Shown here piece by piece: positions 1 through 7,666 of a DNA stretch of 64,000 nt (the first letter of the stretch is position 1; the number at the start of each line of letters is the position of its first letter). This DNA is from Salinibacterium sp. (GTDB taxonomy: Bacteria > Actinomycetota > Actinomycetes > Actinomycetales > Microbacteriaceae). The stretch spans positions 186,001 to 250,000 of the forward strand of contig JAHBSZ010000002.1 in NCBI GenBank assembly GCA_019638845.1, read 5' to 3'. A program made the translations under genes and the position numbers. Under the pieces are notes generated by a model. It made no database searches. It saw nothing but the letters and a program-made list of their open reading frames with translations, and was not told the DNA's origin.

Positions 1-78
1 CGCGGCAATCCAGGCGTTCGGTTCGCGCGACCACACGCCTGCCGTCTCGTAGCGGGCGTCCCAGTCTGATGCTTTCAT
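1..78 (-). CDS. class I SAM-dependent methyltransferase, N-terminal fragment
   Basis: Only the first 26 codons lie in the window; the gene continues past base 1. It starts with ATG at base 78. The visible pattern WDARYxxxxxxWSREPN is what class I SAM-dependent methyltransferases of the TehB/UbiE-like type usually carry just before the glycine-rich SAM motif. An AAGGA sequence lies about a dozen bases upstream of the ATG. It is divergent from the allantoinase gene. Its substrate cannot be judged from this fragment. Confidence 0.6.
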   Translation of the reverse strand, partial: MKASDWDARYETAGVWSREPNAWIAA

Positions 79-189
79 GGTGCCGACCCTATCCTTCGAA
101 GATTCGGACGGGCGAGGCCGAACGCGACGCGGGCGCACGGGCGCGGGCGGCAATAATGGACAACGAGAGCGACAAGGGGCACTGCGCGC

Positions 190-1497
190 ATGACTGAGCA
201 ATACGACCTGGTGGTGCGTGCGGCATCCGTGCTGATCGATGGAGTGTTCCGGCCAGCGGAGTTGGGAATCAGCGATGGCCGGATCGCCGCTATCGACGCG
301 GGACCGCTGGAGGGCGATGCCTACATGACGCTCGAGAGCGACGAGGTGCTCCTGCCGGGAATCGTCGACACGCATGTGCACATCAACGAGCCCGGCCGCA
401 CCGAGTGGGAGGGCTTCGCGACCGCGACCGCCGCCGCCGCCGCCGGTGGAGTCACCACGGTCATCGACATGCCGCTCAACAGCATCCCCGCGACCACCAC
501 CGTCGAGGCGCTCGCGATCAAGAAGGCGGTCGCGACGGTTGCCGTGGACACCGGATTCTGGGGCGGGGCCGTACCGGAGAATCTCGGCAACCTGAAGCCT
601 CTGCACGAGGCGGGAGTATTCGGCTTCAAAGCCTTTCTCGCACCGTCGGGTGTCGACGAGTTCGGCCACTTGGATGCCGACCAGCTCGGCGCGGCACTGG
701 ACGAGATCGCGGCGCTCGGCAGCCTGCTCATCGTGCACGCGGAAGACCCCGGAGTGCTCGATGCCTACGCAAACGAGGGCGGCACCAACTACCACCGATT
801 CGTCGAATCTCGACCCGAGGCAGCGGAAGTCACTGCCATCGAACGGGTCATCGCTGGCGTGCGTCGCACGGGCGCACGGGCGCACATCCTGCACTTGAGC
901 AGCGCCGCCGCCCTGCCCGCTCTGCGAGCGGCCCGCGCCGACGGTCTTCCGATCACCGTGGAGACCTGCCCGCACTACCTGACCATGGCCGAGGAACAGG
1001 TGCCTGACGGCGCGACCCAATTCAAGTGCTGCCCGCCCATCCGCGACGAGTCCAACCGTGACGCCCTGTGGCAGGCGCTCGTGGACGGCGACATCGACAT
1101 CGTGGTGACCGACCACTCCCCCGCCACTGTCGAGCTCAAGACGCGTGGCGAGGGCGACTTCGGACTCGCCTGGGGTGGGATCGCCGGCCTTCAACTCGGG
1201 CTTGCCGCGGTGTGGACCGAAGCGGCGCGCCGCAGCATCCCCCTCGCTTCGGTGGTGGGTTGGATGTCACGGGGCCCGGCGGATCTCGTCGGACTCGGCC
1301 AGAAGGGCCGCATCGCCGTCGGCGCAGACGCCGACCTCGTGGCGTTCGCCCCCGACACGAGGTTCACGGTGCACAAGGAGGAACTCCTCCACAAGAACCC
1401 CGTGTGCGCGTACGACGGGCGCGAGTTGCGCGGCGTCGTCCGACGCACCTGGGTGCGCGGGCTGCCACCCGGCCACGGGGAGTTGCTCAGCCGATGA
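190..1497 (+). CDS. allB: allantoinase
   Basis: Hydrolyses allantoin to allantoate in the cytoplasm, as part of purine nitrogen salvage. The 435-residue protein has the full metal site of cyclic amidohydrolases: HVH at 62-64 in DTHVHINEPGR, the lysine that becomes carboxylated at 147 (GFKAF), histidines near 183 (VHAEDP) and 235 (HILHLSS), and the catalytic aspartate at 308 (VVTDHSP). AAGGGG lies about ten bases before the ATG. The stop codon overlaps the start of the MFS gene by four bases (ATGA), and uricase and guanine deaminase follow on the same strand, so one transcript is likely. Dihydropyrimidinase is the main alternative, but length, motif spacing and neighbours favour allantoinase. 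Confidence 0.95.
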   Translation: MTEQYDLVVRAASVLIDGVFRPAELGISDGRIAAIDAGPLEGDAYMTLESDEVLLPGIVDTHVHINEPGRTEWEGFATATAAAAAGGVTTVIDMPLNSIPATTTVEALAIKKAVATVAVDTGFWGGAVPENLGNLKPLHEAGVFGFKAFLAPSGVDEFGHLDADQLGAALDEIAALGSLLIVHAEDPGVLDAYANEGGTNYHRFVESRPEAAEVTAIERVIAGVRRTGARAHILHLSSAAALPALRAARADGLPITVETCPHYLTMAEEQVPDGATQFKCCPPIRDESNRDALWQALVDGDIDIVVTDHSPATVELKTRGEGDFGLAWGGIAGLQLGLAAVWTEAARRSIPLASVVGWMSRGPADLVGLGQKGRIAVGADADLVAFAPDTRFTVHKEELLHKNPVCAYDGRELRGVVRRTWVRGLPPGHGELLSR

Positions 1498-2681
1498 CGC
1501 TCACCAGCACCCCGCCTCGGGCGTGGGCGATGCTCGCCGTGGGTGTGCTTGCGCAAGTTGCGGGCACCGTCTTCGTCACGACGCCGGCGTTCCTGATCCC
1601 TCTCCTCCACCTCGAGCGCGGCATGTCGCTCGCGGATGCGGGACTGCTCGCCGCGGCGCCGACGACAGGCCTCGTGCTCACCCTCATTGCGTGGGGGGCA
1701 CTCGCCGACCGCATCGGCGAACGAGTGGTCATTGCTGGTGGCCTCGCGCTCACCGCCCTCGCAGCCCTCGGCGCTGTGTTCTCGAGCGGCTATGTCGCGC
1801 TCGGCATCTTCTTCCTGCTCGGGGGCATGGCTGCGGCAAGCACCAACGCAGCGAGCGGCCGCGTTGTTGTGGGGTGGTTTCCGAAGCACCGACGTGGGCT
1901 CGCGATGGGCATCCGGCAGATGGCTCCGCCCCTGGGGGTCACGATCTCTGCGGTGACGATCCCGGTGCTGGCGTCGGGTTCGGGTATCGCCACGGCCCTG
2001 CTCGTGCCGCTCGTGTTCACGGCGGTGATCGCCATCGTCTGCGCGCTGGTGATCTCCGACCCCCCGCGGGCAGCCCGCGCACCGGATGCCGCGGCTCCCG
2101 CGAACCCGTATCGCACGAGTGCGTTCCTGTGGCGCATCCATGCCGTCTCGGCGCTTCTGGTCTTGCCCCAGTTCTTGCTGTCGACGTTCGGGTTGGTTTG
2201 GCTCGTGTCGGAACAGCACTGGACTCCATTGGCGGCGGGAGTGCTCGTGGGAGCCGCACAGTTCATCGGAGCGATCGGTCGGATTGGCGTGGGGGTGCTG
2301 AGCGACCGGGTGGGCAGTCGCGTGCGGCCGCTCCGCTGGGTCGCCGTTTCGGCTTCAGCGGTCATGCTCGTGCTTGCCGCGGTCGACGCGACGCATTTCG
2401 CGGCGGCGGGGATAGTGTTCGTGATCGCTACTTCCGTGACCGTCGCAGACAACGGCCTCGCCTTCACCTCCGTCGCCGAGATGGCGGGCAGCCGTTGGGC
2501 CGGACGTGCCCTCGGCGCCCAAAACACCGCCCAGTTTCTCACCGCGTCGATCGCGGCGCCCCTGTTCGGCGCGCTCATCGGGCTCCTGGGCTACCCGCTC
2601 ACGTTCCTGATCTCTGCATTCGCGCCGGCTGTCGCGATCCCGCTCGTGCCCTCAATCGAAGCCGAACACGACAAGCTGTAA
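1494..2681 (+). CDS. MFS transporter of the purine catabolism operon
   Basis: A 395-residue major facilitator with about twelve hydrophobic segments. The loop between helices 2 and 3 carries the family signature as GALADRIGER, and a second copy-like motif (GVLSDRVGSR) follows the central loop. The ATG at 1494 is preferred because it overlaps the allantoinase stop by four bases and begins a normal MFS N-terminus; the open frame runs further upstream but in a sequence that is not MFS-like. Translational coupling to allantoinase and the following uricase suggest that it carries a purine breakdown compound such as urate or allantoin. The sequence does not reveal the substrate. Confidence 0.85.
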   Translation: MTLTSTPPRAWAMLAVGVLAQVAGTVFVTTPAFLIPLLHLERGMSLADAGLLAAAPTTGLVLTLIAWGALADRIGERVVIAGGLALTALAALGAVFSSGYVALGIFFLLGGMAAASTNAASGRVVVGWFPKHRRGLAMGIRQMAPPLGVTISAVTIPVLASGSGIATALLVPLVFTAVIAIVCALVISDPPRAARAPDAAAPANPYRTSAFLWRIHAVSALLVLPQFLLSTFGLVWLVSEQHWTPLAAGVLVGAAQFIGAIGRIGVGVLSDRVGSRVRPLRWVAVSASAVMLVLAAVDATHFAAAGIVFVIATSVTVADNGLAFTSVAEMAGSRWAGRALGAQNTAQFLTASIAAPLFGALIGLLGYPLTFLISAFAPAVAIPLVPSIEAEHDKL

Positions 2682-2718
2682 GTAACACCCTTGCAACACT
2701 GGCTGCAATGATCAGAGC

Positions 2719-3612
2719 ATGGCAATCTTCCTGGGCGACAACCAGTACGGCAAGGCCGAGAACCGCGTAGTACGCATCGTGCGGGATTCACCACGGCACG
2801 AGATTCACGACCTCAACGTGAGCACCGCGCTCCGCGGCCCGTTCGGACCCGCATATCTCGAGGGCGACCAGTCGAACGTGCTCCCGACCGACACCCAGAA
2901 AAACACAGCGTTTGCGTTCGCGAAGTTGGTCGGCACCGACTCGATCGAGAATTATGGGCTCGCCCTCGCGCGGCACTTTGTGGGCGATGTCGCACCCGTG
3001 GAGGGCGCGCGCATCGAGATCGAGGAGTACGCGTGGGAGCGTGCGGTGATCGACGGGGTCGAGCACGACCACACGTGGACTCGCGCGGGTCGTGAAACCC
3101 GCACCGCAGCGGTCACCGTCGACGCGACCGGTGAGTACGTGATCGGCGGCTTCAAGTATTTGGTGATCCTCAAGTCGACCGGCTCGGAGTTCGCCGGATT
3201 CCTCGTCGACGAGTTCACCACCCTGCAAGAAACTCACGACCGGGTGATGGCGACCTCATTGGTCGCCAAGTGGCGTTTCGACAGCACCGACGTCGACTGG
3301 AATGCAACCTACGACAAGGTCAAGGCGATCATGATTCGGGAATTCGCCACCCTCCAGTCGCTCGCACTCCAGCAGACGTTGTGGCACATGGGCAAGGCCG
3401 TGATCGAGGAGATCCCGTCGATCGTCGAGGTGCGACTCAGCGCACCGAACAAGCATCACTTCCTCGTAGACCTCTCGCCGTTCGGACTGGAAAACCCCGG
3501 CGAGGTGTTCATCGCCGCTGACCGGCCCTACGGCCTCATCGAAGCGCAGGTGCTCGACGAGAACGCTCCCCCCGCCGGCGACGCCTGGCGAATCGCTGCG
3601 GGACTGGCCTGA
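2719..3612 (+). CDS. pucL: urate oxidase (factor-independent urate hydroxylase)
   Basis: Oxidises urate with O2 to 5-hydroxyisourate, without a cofactor. The 297 residues match the uricase T-fold family. The N-terminal QYGKAENR segment contains the catalytic lysine, and LPTDTQKNT contains the threonine-aspartate pair that completes the active site. It starts 37 bases after the MFS stop, and guanine deaminase follows two bases after its own stop. In Bacillus this domain is fused to OHCU decarboxylase as PucL; here the decarboxylase is a separate gene at 4494-4967 on the other strand. The gene symbol follows the Bacillus name and covers only the uricase half. Confidence 0.95.
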   Translation: MAIFLGDNQYGKAENRVVRIVRDSPRHEIHDLNVSTALRGPFGPAYLEGDQSNVLPTDTQKNTAFAFAKLVGTDSIENYGLALARHFVGDVAPVEGARIEIEEYAWERAVIDGVEHDHTWTRAGRETRTAAVTVDATGEYVIGGFKYLVILKSTGSEFAGFLVDEFTTLQETHDRVMATSLVAKWRFDSTDVDWNATYDKVKAIMIREFATLQSLALQQTLWHMGKAVIEEIPSIVEVRLSAPNKHHFLVDLSPFGLENPGEVFIAADRPYGLIEAQVLDENAPPAGDAWRIAAGLA

Positions 3613-3614
3613 GC

Positions 3615-4085
3615 ATGACCAGCGACGCGGAATGGCTCGAACGCACCATCCGGCTCGCCACAGAGAACGTGGCTGACGGTGGCGGTCCGTTCGGAGCCGT
3701 CATCGTCCGCGACGATGAACTCATTGCTGAAGGGCAGAATCGCGTCACCGCGAGCCTCGACCCGACTGCGCACGCCGAGGTCGTCGCCATCCGTGCCGCC
3801 TGTCAGGTCGTCGGTGACTTCTCCCTCGCAGGCGCAACTCTCTACACGTCGTGCGAACCGTGCCCACTGTGCCTGTCGGCCGCCTTGTGGGCGCGGGTCG
3901 ACCGGGTGGTGTTCGCCGCAGATCGTGACGACGCTGCGCGCGGTGGCTTCGACGACCGGGAGTTCTACGAACTCTTCAGCCGCGACCGCTCGACCTGGGA
4001 CGTCACCATCGACTCCTTGCGACCGGATGACGCGACCGCGCCGTTCGACGCATGGCTCGCGCACGAACACCGCACTGACTACTAG
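3615..4085 (+). CDS. guaD: guanine deaminase (cytidine-deaminase fold)
   Basis: Zinc enzyme that deaminates guanine to xanthine, the entry to oxidative purine breakdown. The 156-residue length equals that of the Bacillus enzyme as I recall it. The zinc and proton-shuttle motif HAE is at residues 53-55, and the second zinc motif reads SCEPC with cysteines at 80 and 83. The C-terminal end (FDAWLAHEHRTDY) resembles the domain-swapped tail of guanine deaminases rather than the tail of tRNA adenosine deaminase. It lies two bases after uricase. The xanthine it makes would need xanthine dehydrogenase, which is not encoded in the window. Confidence 0.88.
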   Translation: MTSDAEWLERTIRLATENVADGGGPFGAVIVRDDELIAEGQNRVTASLDPTAHAEVVAIRAACQVVGDFSLAGATLYTSCEPCPLCLSAALWARVDRVVFAADRDDAARGGFDDREFYELFSRDRSTWDVTIDSLRPDDATAPFDAWLAHEHRTDY

Positions 4086-4170
4086 GCCGGCGCGTACGTC
4101 GACATCCCGGCGGCTGACCAGCGTGACAAACATCGCACGGTCGAGGTCGATGAGTGAAGCAAACGTGGTA

Positions 4171-4497
4171 CTAGCTGCCTCGATAGGTGGAGTACGCGAA
4201 CGGGCTCAGCAGCAGCGGAACGTGGTAATGCGCGGTGGTGTCGGAGAGAACGAAGTCGATGGTCACTCTGGGGTAGAACGACGTCCGGCCCGCGGCCGCG
4301 AAGTAGGGGCCGACCTGAAACTCGAGCCGGTAGTCCCCTGCGGGGAGCAGCTCTGGGCCCAGGTCTTTTACCCGTCCGTCTGCGTCAGTTTGGGCAAGCG
4401 CAATGAGAGCACCGTCGGGCCCGGACAGGGCTACGGGAATTCCCGGCGCAGGCAGACCGAGCGCGGCATCCAGAACGTGCGTCGTGACGTGGCTCAT
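4171..4497 (-). CDS. pucM: 5-hydroxyisourate hydrolase (transthyretin-like)
   Basis: Hydrolyses 5-hydroxyisourate, the uricase product, to OHCU. The 108-residue protein begins SHVTTHVLD, the conserved N-terminal strand with an active-site histidine, and ends in YRGS, the C-terminal tetrapeptide typical of the enzyme and different from vertebrate transthyretin. Its start overlaps the stop of OHCU decarboxylase by four bases (ATGA), so the two consecutive enzymes are translationally coupled. It converges with guanine deaminase across an 85-base gap in which I see no clear terminator. uraH is the other name in use. Confidence 0.95.
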   Translation of the reverse strand: MSHVTTHVLDAALGLPAPGIPVALSGPDGALIALAQTDADGRVKDLGPELLPAGDYRLEFQVGPYFAAAGRTSFYPRVTIDFVLSDTTAHYHVPLLLSPFAYSTYRGS

Positions 4498-4967
4498 GAG
4501 TCTCCGTACAGCTTCTCGAGGCGGAGCAGGGCGATGTCGCGAAGCTGCTCGCCGACCACCTGCAATTCGATGGCGTCGTCGAGGTCGAGGCGACGGGTGA
4601 GTTCGTCGAGGATCTCGCGGCGAGAACGCCCGGCGGCCCGGATGATGAACACGCGACCGAAGCGCTTCTCGTAGGCGAGGTTTCCTGCAGCGATCTCGTC
4701 AGCGAACTCGGTCGAGGCGCCCTGTTCGCTCCGACTCATCTCTTGGGAGGTGCCCTGACCGACAGGCTTCTCACCGATACGCGGGTGGTGGGCAATCGCC
4801 TCGTCGATCTCGTCCGGCGACAGTGGTGACGCCTCGGCGCTCGCCACCGCAAGGAGGTTGTCGAGGGAAGCGAACGGACCGCGGGATGCGACATCCTCGA
4901 CCCAACGGCGCACGGCAAGGCTCGCGAACAAACCCTCGCGAAGCTCTGTGTCGGTGACATCGATCAT
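4494..4967 (-). CDS. uraD: 2-oxo-4-hydroxy-4-carboxy-5-ureidoimidazoline (OHCU) decarboxylase
   Basis: Decarboxylates OHCU to S-allantoin, completing the uricase branch. The 157-residue protein has HHPRIGEKP, with the catalytic histidine, and the family C-terminal stretch FGRVFIIRAAGRS followed by a long helix. The ATG at 4967 is chosen because the protein then starts at the usual place for the family and because a -10-like TGTTAT lies seven bases upstream. An earlier in-frame ATG would lie inside the divergent MocA-like gene. There is no room for a ribosome binding site, so a leaderless mRNA is likely. Confidence 0.92.
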   Translation of the reverse strand: MIDVTDTELREGLFASLAVRRWVEDVASRGPFASLDNLLAVASAEASPLSPDEIDEAIAHHPRIGEKPVGQGTSQEMSRSEQGASTEFADEIAAGNLAYEKRFGRVFIIRAAGRSRREILDELTRRLDLDDAIELQVVGEQLRDIALLRLEKLYGDS

Positions 4968-4986
4968 GTTGGGTATAACAGTACCC
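4968..4986. promoter_or_regulatory. 19-base bidirectional, probably leaderless promoter
   Basis: The two divergent start codons (4967 minus, 4987 plus) are only 19 bases apart. On the plus strand TATAAC (4974-4979) sits seven bases before the ATG. On the minus strand TGTTAT (4980-4975) sits seven bases before its ATG, so the two -10 boxes overlap. An inverted repeat TGGGTA-6-TACCCA (4970-4987) spans the site and could bind a regulator. This is seen in sequence; promoter activity is inferred from the known abundance of leaderless mRNAs in actinobacteria. Confidence 0.6.
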
Positions 4987-5532
4987 ATGGCTGATGTGAC
5001 CGGGATCGTGCTTGCTGCCGGTGCCGGCTCACGCGCGGGCGGTCCGAAGACGCTGCTCCGGATGCCCGACGGTACCCCCTGGATCGAACTCAGCACCACG
5101 GCACTACTCGACGGCGGCTGCTCGCGCGTGATCGTGGTCCTAGGCGCACAAGCCCTCGTTGCGCGGACACTGGTTCCGCTCGACGATCGCGTCACGACAG
5201 TCGTCGCGATGGAATGGGAGAAGGGCATCTCCGAGTCCCTGCGGATCGGGCTCGCCGCGGCGGACGGCGACGCCGCCCTCGTCACTCTCGTGGACCTGCC
5301 GGAGCTTCCGGTCACCGTCGTGCACCGGGTCCTCACCAGCACGGGCCCCTTACGTCAGGCGACATACGACGGGCGGCCCGGGCATCCGGTCTATATCGCT
5401 GCGGAGCACTGGGCGCCGGTCGCCGATACCCTCAGCGGCGACCGGGGTGCGCGCGGATACCTCGTCGAGCACGGAGTCGACGAGATCGAATGTTCCGACC
5501 TGTGGGACGGGCTCGACCGCGACGAGGGCTAG
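4987..5532 (+). CDS. MocA-like molybdenum cofactor cytidylyltransferase (NTP transferase)
   Basis: A 181-residue nucleotidyltransferase of the MobA/MocA fold. The N-terminus has VLAAGAGSRAGGPKTLL, the nucleotide-binding loop with its lysine, and VTLVDLPELP near residue 100 gives the metal-binding aspartate region. MocA adds CMP to molybdopterin for xanthine-dehydrogenase-family enzymes. Placement beside the urate genes points to maturation of a xanthine dehydrogenase that must be encoded elsewhere. MobA (GMP transfer) or another NTP transferase cannot be fully ruled out. The ATG at 4987 lies directly behind a -10 box, implying a leaderless transcript. Confidence 0.78.
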   Translation: MADVTGIVLAAGAGSRAGGPKTLLRMPDGTPWIELSTTALLDGGCSRVIVVLGAQALVARTLVPLDDRVTTVVAMEWEKGISESLRIGLAAADGDAALVTLVDLPELPVTVVHRVLTSTGPLRQATYDGRPGHPVYIAAEHWAPVADTLSGDRGARGYLVEHGVDEIECSDLWDGLDRDEG

Positions 5533-5535
5533 CCA

Positions 5536-5566
5536 TTGACACGCTTGGCCATTTGGAGTTAACTCC
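5536..5566 (+). promoter_or_regulatory. TetR promoter with perfect 12-base palindromic operator
   Basis: TTGACA at 5536-5541 is a consensus -35 box. The perfect palindrome GGAGTTAACTCC covers 5555-5566, ends one base before the TetR ATG at 5568, and contains both the likely -10 region (TTAACT, 17 bases from the -35) and the GGAG ribosome binding site. A repressor bound there would block transcription start, as expected for TetR autoregulation. No protein-binding evidence can be had from sequence alone. Confidence 0.55.
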
Positions 5567-5567
5567 G

Positions 5568-6170
5568 ATGGACATGAATTCCCGCACCTATTCGATGACA
5601 CTGCGCGGCGCCGGCGCTCACGATACGCGCCGGTCGATTCTGAGTGCGGCGTTCGCGCTCGTGGGCGAGAAAGCCACCGTCGAGATCATCCTCGCCGAGG
5701 TGGCGGCGCGGGCCGGGGTGACGGTAAAGACGATCCTTCGGCACTTCGGTTCACGAGAGGGGCTCTTCGACGCCGTGACCGAGTTCGCGATCGCGGAGGT
5801 CGCGGAGGAGCGAGAGGCGCCCGTGGGTGACATCCCGCGTGCCATCCAGGTGATCGTGGACCACTACGAGAAGCGCGGCGATTGGGTGATCCGGATGCTC
5901 GCCCAGGAGCTTTCGGATGACCGAATCCATGCCGTCGTCGAGTACGGCCGCACCGTGCACCAGACCTGGGTCACGACGACCTTTGCCCCTCAACTCGCCC
6001 GAGTCCCCGCGTCGGATCGGGATGCAGCCGTCGACGGCCTGATCGTTGCGCTCGACGTCTACGCGTGGAAGCTGCTACGTCGGGATCGTGGACTTGATCG
6101 CGACCAGTGTGAGCAACGCATGCGAATGCTCGTCGAGGGAGCCCTCGGTGAGAAGAAGGGAGAAGCCTAA
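5568..6170 (+). CDS. TetR/AcrR family transcriptional regulator
   Basis: A 200-residue repressor. The N-terminal DNA-binding domain contains ILAEVAARAGVTVKTILRHF, a standard TetR helix-turn-helix (about residues 40-60), followed by the usual GSREGLFDAV. The C-terminal ligand domain is not recognisable. The ATG at 5568 has GGAG nine bases upstream; an in-frame ATG two codons later is also possible. It is the first gene of a pair with the glycosyltransferase at 6172, starting just after its stop, so it probably controls both through the palindrome at 5555-5566. Confidence 0.88.
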   Translation: MDMNSRTYSMTLRGAGAHDTRRSILSAAFALVGEKATVEIILAEVAARAGVTVKTILRHFGSREGLFDAVTEFAIAEVAEEREAPVGDIPRAIQVIVDHYEKRGDWVIRMLAQELSDDRIHAVVEYGRTVHQTWVTTTFAPQLARVPASDRDAAVDGLIVALDVYAWKLLRRDRGLDRDQCEQRMRMLVEGALGEKKGEA

Positions 6171-6171
6171 T

Positions 6172-7287
6172 ATGGCTGGAATTCTGTTCGTCACTTGGGA
6201 CGGTGGAGGCAACCTCCCGCCGGCCCTGGCTGTCGCCCACGAGCTCGCCCACCGTGGCGAAAATCCACGATTCCTAGGGCACGCGAGCCAACGCTCGGCC
6301 ATCGAATCCGCAGGTTTCGCCTTCGAGGCATACCGTCACGCACGAGAATGGTCCGCACTCACGCGCCACTCCACGCTCAGGGCGCCCCTCGCCTACGCGG
6401 GGGTTTTCACCGACCGCGGCATGGGGCAAGATCTCCTCGAGTCGCTGCAGCGGGAGCCCGCTGATCGGGTCGTGGTCGACGGTCTACTCATCGGCGCGAT
6501 GCACGGGCTCGCGAGCGCCGGCGTCGAGTATCAGGTGCTCGTGCACAGCCTGCGATCAGTAATGATGAGAACGCTCACCGGTGGGCCGCTCGCACTCATC
6601 ATGAAAGTGCGTCGGCTCGACCCCGCGAAGCATTACCGAACTGCCCAGGGCGAGATCGTGACGACTCTCGCCTCGTTCGACCCCGGGTCATCCGAAGCCC
6701 CACCCACGGCCACGTACACGGGGCCGGTCATCCCGGTTGTCGAAAGCGCCGCGCGCCCGTCCACTCCTCCCGTCGTTCTCGTGAGCTTCAGCACCACCTA
6801 TATTCAGGGCCAACGTGAGGTGCTCCAACACGTGCTCGATGCGCTCGCGGACCTCGAGGTGCACGCCATTGTCACGACAGGTCCGGCGGTCGCCGTCGAC
6901 GACCTCCGGGCGACATCAAACGCCGAGATCCATTCGTTCGTTCCCCACAGTGAACTCATGCAGCGCGCCTCTCTCGTGATTGGGCACGGCGGTCACTCGA
7001 CGACGATGCTCGCCCTCGCCCACGGTGTCCCGCTGCTCGTCATTCCCATGAACCTCGGGTTCGACCAACCCGAAATCGGCCGCATCGTCGCCGAACGCGG
7101 TGTAGGACTCACCCTCGACCGTCGCACCGGTACTGCGCGCCTGCGCGAGGCGATCGAAACACTTCTCGACTCGTCGCGCTTCCGCGAGCAGGCCGAACTC
7201 GTCGGCACCGAGCTCAGGGCGCGGCGAGGTGCACGCGAAGCGGCTTCCGTGGTCTTGGCTAACCCCGCGGCACTCAGGAAGCGCTAG
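6172..7287 (+). CDS. GT1-family glycosyltransferase (UDP/MGT type)
   Basis: A 371-residue GT-B enzyme. The N-terminal half begins ILFVTWDGGGNLPPALAVAHE, the acceptor-binding Rossmann domain of GT1 enzymes. The C-terminal half has VIGHGGHSTTMLALAHGVP followed by NLGFDQPEIG, the nucleotide-sugar binding signature with HGG and the DQ pair. AAGGGAG lies about eight bases before the ATG. It is transcribed behind a TetR regulator, an arrangement typical of small-molecule inactivation such as macrolide or rifamycin glycosylation. That role, and the sugar donor, are inferences. Its 3' end overlaps the convergent SufU-like gene by 14 bases. Confidence 0.85.
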   Translation: MAGILFVTWDGGGNLPPALAVAHELAHRGENPRFLGHASQRSAIESAGFAFEAYRHAREWSALTRHSTLRAPLAYAGVFTDRGMGQDLLESLQREPADRVVVDGLLIGAMHGLASAGVEYQVLVHSLRSVMMRTLTGGPLALIMKVRRLDPAKHYRTAQGEIVTTLASFDPGSSEAPPTATYTGPVIPVVESAARPSTPPVVLVSFSTTYIQGQREVLQHVLDALADLEVHAIVTTGPAVAVDDLRATSNAEIHSFVPHSELMQRASLVIGHGGHSTTMLALAHGVPLLVIPMNLGFDQPEIGRIVAERGVGLTLDRRTGTARLREAIETLLDSSRFREQAELVGTELRARRGAREAASVVLANPAALRKR

Positions 7288-7666
7288 CCAGCGCCGTGCG
7301 CGCTGCCCGCCACGCGAGCGTGGCGCAGCGCGCCCGGAGCGGAAATCGCCCGATTCCCGCGAAAGCCGCGAGGTCGCCAGCGACCGGCTCTCCACCAGGG
7401 AATACCGAGGCGAGGTAGGGCTCAATGAGTAGCTCAAAGTCCGCTACCGGAGTTGCCCCCAGGGCGGATGCCGCGGCCATCGACACCGTGCATCCATTGC
7501 CCTGCCAACTGAAGCCGGTGGGCCCGACGCGCACGGTCACGGTATCGCCGCACGCCGGGCTGATCTCGGAGCCTTCGCCCGTGAAGTCGTCCGCGAGTCC
7601 GTAGCCGTGTCGCGCACGGTGCAGGTCTTCGATGACGAGCTGGCGCAGGCGATCATCGTCACCCAT
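7274..7666 (-). CDS. SufU/IscU-like iron-sulfur scaffold protein
   Basis: A 130-residue protein with the four SufU ligand positions: Cys39 and Asp41 in PACGD, Cys59 in GNGCTVSMAAASAL, and Cys114 in RFPLRARCATLAW. The first two cysteines are 20 residues apart, several residues closer than in Bacillus SufU as I recall it. The start overlaps the end of pucG by eight bases, so it is translationally coupled to a purine aminotransferase rather than to a sufBCD-sufS cluster, none of which is in the window. It may serve cluster or sulfur transfer for a purine enzyme such as xanthine dehydrogenase, or it may be a diverged paralogue. Both are inferences. Confidence 0.75.
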   Translation of the reverse strand: MGDDDRLRQLVIEDLHRARHGYGLADDFTGEGSEISPACGDTVTVRVGPTGFSWQGNGCTVSMAAASALGATPVADFELLIEPYLASVFPGGEPVAGDLAAFAGIGRFPLRARCATLAWRAARTALASAS

